Source: an uncultured delta proteobacterium
GTDB lineage: Bacteria > Myxococcota_A > Bradymonadia > REDH01
Length of the DNA stretch: 5,608 bases
Assembly (NCBI GenBank): GCA_903912275.1
Contig: CAIWGR010000214.1
Location: 1-5,608 of the forward strand
Direction: 5' to 3'
The notes below the pieces were generated by a model. The model saw nothing but the letters and a program-made list of their open reading frames with translations, was not told the DNA's origin and ran no database searches. Made by a program: the position numbers and the translations under genes. This document shows, piece after piece, positions 1 to 5,608 of this stretch; within the stretch, counting starts at the first letter, position 1; each line of letters opens with the position of its first letter.

Positions 1-252
1 CGTCACGGCCAAATCGCCCTCCGCAAGCACCACCGGCGGTTTCGCGGCCCCCGACAGCCCGTCGAGCCGCTCTCCGTCGACGCCGATGCTCACAAAGCCC
101 ACCGGCTCACCCGCCGCCTGAAGCCGTGCCGCAACCGCGCCGAGCAGCGTCGTCTTGCCCACATTCTTCGCCAGCCCCGCAATCGCCAGCCGCCGCAACG
201 AGGGCACCGCGAGCAGCTCCCGCAGCGCCTCCTCTGCAACCGGCACAGCCAT
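1..252 (-). CDS. P-loop NTPase, N-terminal part (3' end outside window); possibly related to KamB-type aminomutase reactivase
   Basis: Only the first 84 residues are visible; the frame is open to the left edge. After about 20 residues comes a strand-loop-helix with a perfect Walker A motif, GLAKNVGKT (residues 26-34), so it binds ATP or GTP. It continues with VGFVSIGVDGERLD (51-64) and a KPPVVL stretch (71-76). The order GxAKNxGKT, then SIGxDGE, then KP recalls, from memory, the lysine 5,6-aminomutase reactivase subunit KamB, which restores a cobalamin-dependent enzyme. That assignment is inference; the P-loop is what is seen. The ATG lies 2 bases after the tgt stop (TGA-AG-ATG). An AAGGAG at 279-284 is 26 bases upstream, too far for normal initiation, so translation is probably coupled to tgt. 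Codons favour G endings (GCG, CTG, CGG, GTG), unlike the C-ending style of much of tgt and of the aconitase. Walker B and the C-terminal domains are not visible. Confidence 0.75.
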   Translation of the reverse strand, partial: MAVPVAEEALRELLAVPSLRRLAIAGLAKNVGKTTLLGAVAARLQAAGEPVGFVSIGVDGERLDGLSGAAKPPVVLAEGDLAVT

Positions 253-254
253 CT

Positions 255-1523
255 TCAGCGACGACCGCCCCGCGGGCGCTCCTTCGGCCCACGCTCCTCG
301 CGCGGCGCAACCGGCAGCGGGTCGGCAATCACCGGCCGCTTCTCGCTCGGCAGCGTCGCAGCAGCGCCCACGGCAAAGCTCTCAAAGAGCTGATCGAGAT
401 GTTCGTTCCGCCGCTCCCGATCGCCCGCCAGATACTCCGCCTCAAACTGCGTGCAGAAGGCGGCGTAACGCTTCTCCTCGATGGCCTGCCTGATCTCCTT
501 CATCAGCTGATGATAGAAGTAGACGTTGTGATAGGTGCACATCATCGTGCCGAGGATCTCTTCGGTCTTGATGCAGTGGGCGAGGTAGCTGCGGCTGAAG
601 TTCTGGCAGGCGTAGCAGGCGCAGCTGGGGTCGATCGGGAAGAGGTCGTTGCGGTAGCGGCGGTCCTCCAGCCGGATGCGGCCGCGCCGCGTGAAGCAGG
701 TGCCCGAGCGGCCGTAGCGGGTGGGGATCACGCAATCGAACATGTCGATGCCGCGGCCGACTGCGCCGACGATGTCTTCCGGCAGTCCCACGCCCATGAG
801 GTAGCGCGGCTTGTCCTTCGGCATGAAGGGTTCTGCGCCGTCGATGGCCTTCATCATCAGGCCGTGTCCTTCGCCCACCGAGACTCCGCCGATGGCGTAA
901 CCCGGCAGGTCGCGCTCGATGGTGCCCAGCGCGCTCCGCTTGCGCAGGTCGTCGAAGACCGAGCCCTGCACGATGCCAAAGAGGTTCTGGTCTTCGCGCG
1001 TCAGCGCCGCCTTGCAGCGGTCGAGCCACCGGTGGGTCCGATCCACCGCCTCGTCTGCCGCCTCGCGGGTGCAGGGGTAGGGAACGCAGACATCGAAGGC
1101 CATGACGATGTCGGAGCCCAGCGCCATCTGCACCTGCATTGACCACTCAGGCGAGGCGAAGATGGCCTTTCCGTCTTTCTCGAAGGCGAACTCCACGCCC
1201 TCCTCGGTCAGACTTTTGCGCGGCAAACTGAAGACCTGGAAGCCGCCCGAATCGGTCAGAATCGGCCACGGCATCGCCATGAACTTCTGCACGCCGCCAT
1301 GCTTCTCGACCAGCTTTTCACCGGGCGTCAGATGGAGGTGATAGGTGTTCGCCAGGCTAATCTGGGTGCCTGTCTCCGCGAGGTCGCGCGGCGTCATCGC
1401 CTTCACCGTCCCGGCGGTGCCAACCGGCATGAACACGGGCGTCTCGATGACGCCCCGCGCAGTCGTCACCCGACCCCGTCGTGCACGCCCATCTTCTCCC
1501 AGCAGCGAATAACTCAGCGCCAT
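255..1523 (-). CDS. tgt: Queuine/preQ1 tRNA-guanine transglycosylase (Tgt)
   Basis: Cytoplasmic enzyme of queuosine synthesis. It exchanges guanine-34 in the anticodon of GUN tRNAs (Asp, Asn, His, Tyr) for preQ1. The 422 residues align with bacterial Tgt from the first residues (DGRARRGR, TPVFMPVGT). Visible motifs are LTDSGGFQVFS with Asp91, IVQGS with Gln186, GGVSVGE (212-218), GIDMFDCVIPTR with the nucleophile Asp263, and a zinc site of Cys301, Cys303, Cys306 and His332. Two places differ from the E. coli and Zymomonas enzymes: residues 144-149 read DVCVPY instead of DECTPY, and 268-274 read TRYGRSG instead of TRNARNG. About 45 extra C-terminal residues form a Pro/Arg/Glu-rich basic tail, against about 375 residues in E. 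coli. The start is supported by the N-terminal alignment and by AAGGCGAGAGG just upstream, which begins right after the lipoprotein stop. It sits 15 bases after that gene, so it probably has no promoter of its own. Function is very secure; base specificity (preQ1 or queuine) is not. Confidence 0.96.
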   Translation of the reverse strand: MALSYSLLGEDGRARRGRVTTARGVIETPVFMPVGTAGTVKAMTPRDLAETGTQISLANTYHLHLTPGEKLVEKHGGVQKFMAMPWPILTDSGGFQVFSLPRKSLTEEGVEFAFEKDGKAIFASPEWSMQVQMALGSDIVMAFDVCVPYPCTREAADEAVDRTHRWLDRCKAALTREDQNLFGIVQGSVFDDLRKRSALGTIERDLPGYAIGGVSVGEGHGLMMKAIDGAEPFMPKDKPRYLMGVGLPEDIVGAVGRGIDMFDCVIPTRYGRSGTCFTRRGRIRLEDRRYRNDLFPIDPSCACYACQNFSRSYLAHCIKTEEILGTMMCTYHNVYFYHQLMKEIRQAIEEKRYAAFCTQFEAEYLAGDRERRNEHLDQLFESFAVGAAATLPSEKRPVIADPLPVAPREERGPKERPRGGRR

Positions 1524-1538
1524 GCAACCTCTCGCCTT

Positions 1539-2462
1539 CTACGGCGCCGCACAGCGAATCTGCGACAGCGTCCCTGTCACGCTGAGCGCGCAGAAGGCCC
1601 CGTAGTCCGCCCCTTCGATGCTGTCGACTAACGCCCGGCAGGAGAAGGCCGCATCGGGAGGACAGAGCGGGTCCACATCCACGCTGCAGACCGCGTCGGC
1701 ATAGGAGGTTGTCACTGCGCCGATGCCTGCCGTGACGCTGCCGCCGCGGCCGCAGAAGAGCGCCTCACCGCAGGCCGCCCCCGCTACCACGGCACCCGCC
1801 GGCAAGAAGATTTCCGGCGCACAGGGCGGGGGCGGAATCGGCGCGCAACCGCAGCCGCAAGAGGCGTAGAACCAGGCCAATCCAGCGCCGCAGCTCGGCA
1901 CCTCGAAGGCGCAGGCGGCGGCATCGGTGCTCACCCACGTCACGCCCGGCTCACCCTCCGCAGGGCAGCTCCCCGTTGAGAGTGAACAACCACAGCCGCA
2001 GCGGTTCTCGAACGGCAGATAGCCCGCATCACAGTTCCCGTTCCACCGCTCGCAGGAGAACCCGTTGTAGGAGACATATTCGATCCCGGGCGCATGGAGT
2101 GCCGGACACCCTTCACGCGGGTCGGTCGTGTCGCCCGAGCCATCGGCCGCTGCCGTATCGCTGTCGAAGGCGGTGTCTGCCGAAGTATCGCGCGGCACAT
2201 CCTCGGTCGTGTCAGCTGGAACCGTGTCGCCGCTCCCCTCGTCCGCGACATCGGTCGTGTCGGCAGGCTCCGAATCAAGGAGGCCGCTGTCGGACGGCTC
2301 CGTGTCCGGCGCGCCGCTGTCGGAGGGCACCCCACCGCCAGAGCCCGCGGCGGACCCGTCCGAGGCCACATCGGCCCCCGGCGCAGAAACCAGCCGCTCC
2401 GAGCCGCAGCCCGACGCCAGCAACCCCAAAACCCACAACGATGCTGCACGCCGCTTCCACAT
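1539..2462 (-). CDS. Secreted lipoprotein with Asp/Thr-rich linker and tandem CGCGC cysteine repeats, function unknown
   Basis: A 307-residue protein with a lipoprotein signal: basic MWKRR, hydrophobic AASLWVLGLLA, then ASGC with lipidated Cys19. Residues 20-117 are a low-complexity linker rich in Asp, Thr, Ser, Gly and Pro, acidic and probably extended. Residues 119-159 and 166-206 form two gap-free 41-residue repeats, each with six cysteines and ending in CGCGC. Residues 214-304 hold eight more cysteines in a different pattern. Apart from Cys19 the total is 20, an even number that fits disulfide bonding outside the cytoplasm. The frame is open further upstream to 2561, but ATG 2462 is chosen because it gives the signal peptide and has AGGAG seven bases before it. 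It is probably the first gene of a unit with tgt. No enzymatic motif is recognised. A surface adhesion, binding or structural role is a guess. The acidic linker plus Cys-rich domain design suggests Myxococcota-type outer-membrane lipoproteins. Confidence 0.85.
   Translation of the reverse strand: MWKRRAASLWVLGLLASGCGSERLVSAPGADVASDGSAAGSGGGVPSDSGAPDTEPSDSGLLDSEPADTTDVADEGSGDTVPADTTEDVPRDTSADTAFDSDTAAADGSGDTTDPREGCPALHAPGIEYVSYNGFSCERWNGNCDAGYLPFENRCGCGCSLSTGSCPAEGEPGVTWVSTDAAACAFEVPSCGAGLAWFYASCGCGCAPIPPPPCAPEIFLPAGAVVAGAACGEALFCGRGGSVTAGIGAVTTSYADAVCSVDVDPLCPPDAAFSCRALVDSIEGADYGAFCALSVTGTLSQIRCAAP
1845..1967 (-). repeat. Cysteine-rich protein repeat, copy 2 (residues 166-206)
   Basis: Second copy of the 41-residue cysteine module. 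Six cysteines sit at the same offsets (0, 18, 25, 36, 38, 40) as in copy 1. The residues between cysteines have diverged (for example ERWNGN against AFEVPS), so this looks like an old duplication held by the cysteine framework. It is followed by a proline run and then the different eight-cysteine C-terminal region. Confidence 0.85.
1986..2108 (-). repeat. Cysteine-rich protein repeat, copy 1 (residues 119-159)
   Basis: Pattern: CPA-x3-PG-[IV]-x-[YW]-VS-x5-C-x6-C-x-AG-x3-F-x3-CGCGC. It aligns without gaps to the copy at 1845-1967. By hand count 17 of 41 residues are identical, including all six cysteines and both glycines of CGCGC. The period is 47 residues. Confidence 0.85.
2268..2327 (-). 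repeat. Tandem 30-bp coding repeat in the lipoprotein linker
   Basis: Two adjacent ten-residue units, PSDSGAPDTE and PSDSGLLDSE (residues 46-65). On the plus strand the 12-mer GCCGCTGTCGGA recurs exactly 30 bases apart (2283-2294 and 2313-2324). Further along the linker the 11-mer TCGGTCGTGTC occurs three times in the same frame (2122, 2203, 2251), encoding Asp-Thr-Thr-Asp/Glu. This fits growth of the linker by in-frame duplication. Confidence 0.7.
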
Positions 2463-2469
2463 CCGCTCA

Positions 2470-2474
2470 CTCCT
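2470..2474 (-). promoter_or_regulatory. Ribosome binding site of the lipoprotein gene
   Basis: AGGAG on the minus strand, seven bases before ATG 2462. It decides the start: the longer open frame up to 2561 lacks a comparable site and would bury the signal peptide 33 residues inside the protein. Confidence 0.75.
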
Positions 2475-2502
2475 GCAGGCATACGCTCCTATCACGCATC
2501 GG

Positions 2503-2530
2503 TTGCGACCTGCCACAGGACTGCTAGAAA
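2503..2530 (+). promoter_or_regulatory. Candidate sigma70-type promoter for the aconitase gene
   Basis: TTGCGA (2503-2508), a 16-base spacer, then TAGAAA (2525-2530) preceded by TGC, an extended -10 element. Each hexamer matches four of six consensus bases. Transcription would start near 2537 and give a leader of about 40 bases. The spacer contains the inverted repeat CCTG-CCA-CAGG (2509-2519), a possible operator. This is a motif match in a GC-rich spacer only, so confidence is low. Confidence 0.35.
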
Positions 2531-2576
2531 CGCCCGCACTCGCGCAAGCGCGCCCTCCCAACGCAGCAGGTATTGC

Positions 2577-5287
<2,711 letters not shown>

Positions 5288-5291
<4 letters not shown>

Positions 5292-5608
5292 GCGGCCTCG
5301 AGCCGCTCCCAGCGGCGCACCACGACCGTACCCATCCAGGCAATCGCCAGCCCTCCGACCAGGTCCCACGCATAGTGCTGCTTGGTCGTGAGGATGCTCG
5401 GCGCGAGCAGCGCAAAGCCGAGCCAGATTGGCCAGCGAAGCCGCGGCTGCTCGGTCGTGATCGCCCAGCAGAGCACGGCCGGGATGCTGATGTGGCCCGA
5501 CGGGAAGCAGTTCAGCGGCGTGTCGATACCCACCAGCGTTCGGTAGCCCCACGCGGAGACCCCTTCGCCCATCGGCAGCGGCGGACGAGGATAGGCAACA
5601 GGTAGCAG
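5288..5608 (-). CDS. PAP2/AUR1-like membrane phosphatase or phosphotransferase, C-terminal part (5' end outside window)
   Basis: The last 106 residues are visible; the frame stays open to the right edge. An internal Met at 5572 is unlikely to be the start, because the preceding YPRPPLP already looks like the Arg-Pro end of PAP2 motif 1. Motif 2 is NCFPSGH (visible residues 33-39). Motif 3 is SILTTKQHYAWD (71-82), with the His78 and Asp82 expected to drive phosphate transfer. Ile72 replaces the Arg of the classic SR-x5-H-x3-D motif, and the TTKQHYxxD form is that of AUR1/inositol-phosphorylceramide-synthase-like PAP2 proteins. Two hydrophobic stretches (about 40-51 and 59-73) and a third (83-97) suggest an integral membrane protein acting on lipid phosphates. 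Its stop overlaps that of acnA. Lipid phosphatase or phospholipid head-group transferase are both possible; the substrate cannot be told. Confidence 0.85.
5291..5316. other. Alternating GC-rich hairpins at the convergent gene junction
   Basis: AGCGGC (5291-5296), GCCGCT (5302-5307) and AGCGGC (5311-5316). The middle arm can pair perfectly with either side, giving a 6-bp stem with a 5-base loop or a 6-bp stem with a 3-base loop. It begins at the last base of the acnA stop. No T-run follows on either strand, so it is not a standard intrinsic terminator. It also encodes the C-terminal residues of the PAP2 protein, which may explain it. Confidence 0.4.

Noticed and set aside
126..1142. A 338-codon plus-strand open frame opposite tgt.
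   Set aside because: It is fully antisense to a well-conserved tgt. The product is low-complexity Ala/Arg/His/Val and has no recognisable motif.
1524..1538. A preQ1 riboswitch controlling tgt.
   Set aside because: Only 15 bases separate the lipoprotein stop from the tgt start. There is no room for an aptamer outside coding sequence.
2541..2552. CGCGCAAGCGCG before acnA as a terminator or operator hairpin.
   Set aside because: The arms are only four base pairs, no T-run follows, and such runs are expected by chance at this GC content.
2463..2561. A 33-codon N-terminal extension of the lipoprotein.
   Set aside because: It would bury the signal peptide and lipobox. ATG 2462 has AGGAG at a seven-base spacing.
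2094..2576. A 161-codon N-terminal extension in frame with acnA.
   Set aside because: It is Arg-rich, unlike any aconitase N-terminus, lies antisense to the lipoprotein, and ATG 2577 gives the normal AcnA length.

Overview
This is a GC-rich bacterial window, roughly two-thirds G+C by eye. It holds five genes packed tightly together and no mobile element, RNA gene or CRISPR. The organism cannot be named from it. The best taxonomic clue is the lipoprotein at 1539-2462, whose Asp/Thr/Ser-rich low-complexity linker leads into cysteine-rich repeats. That style is common in Myxococcota and related former Deltaproteobacteria, so such a lineage is a reasonable but unproven guess.

Left half, minus strand, read right to left: a secreted lipoprotein with tandem CGCGC-type cysteine repeats (1539-2462), then tgt for queuosine insertion into tRNA (255-1523), then the N-terminal 84 residues of a P-loop NTPase cut by the window edge (1-252). 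The gaps are 15 and 2 bases, so the three probably form one transcript. The NTPase start follows the tgt stop in a TGA-AG-ATG arrangement. The functional link between a surface lipoprotein, a tRNA-modifying enzyme and this NTPase is not obvious.

Middle, 2463-2576: a 114-base divergent spacer. It holds a strong ribosome binding site for the lipoprotein and a plausible sigma70-type promoter for the gene to the right, with a short inverted repeat between the promoter boxes.

Right half, plus strand: a complete, canonical AcnA-type aconitate hydratase (2577-5291) with all iron-sulfur and catalytic motifs, serving the TCA cycle. Convergent with it is the C-terminal part of a PAP2/AUR1-like membrane phosphatase or phosphotransferase (5288-5608, minus strand), which runs off the right edge. 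The two stop codons overlap inside one CTAA tetranucleotide.

Most of the window is housekeeping. I see no convincing complete new system. The best leads are the Cys-repeat lipoprotein, the changes in the otherwise intact Tgt pocket, and the NTPase that resembles reactivation factors of cobalamin-dependent aminomutases.
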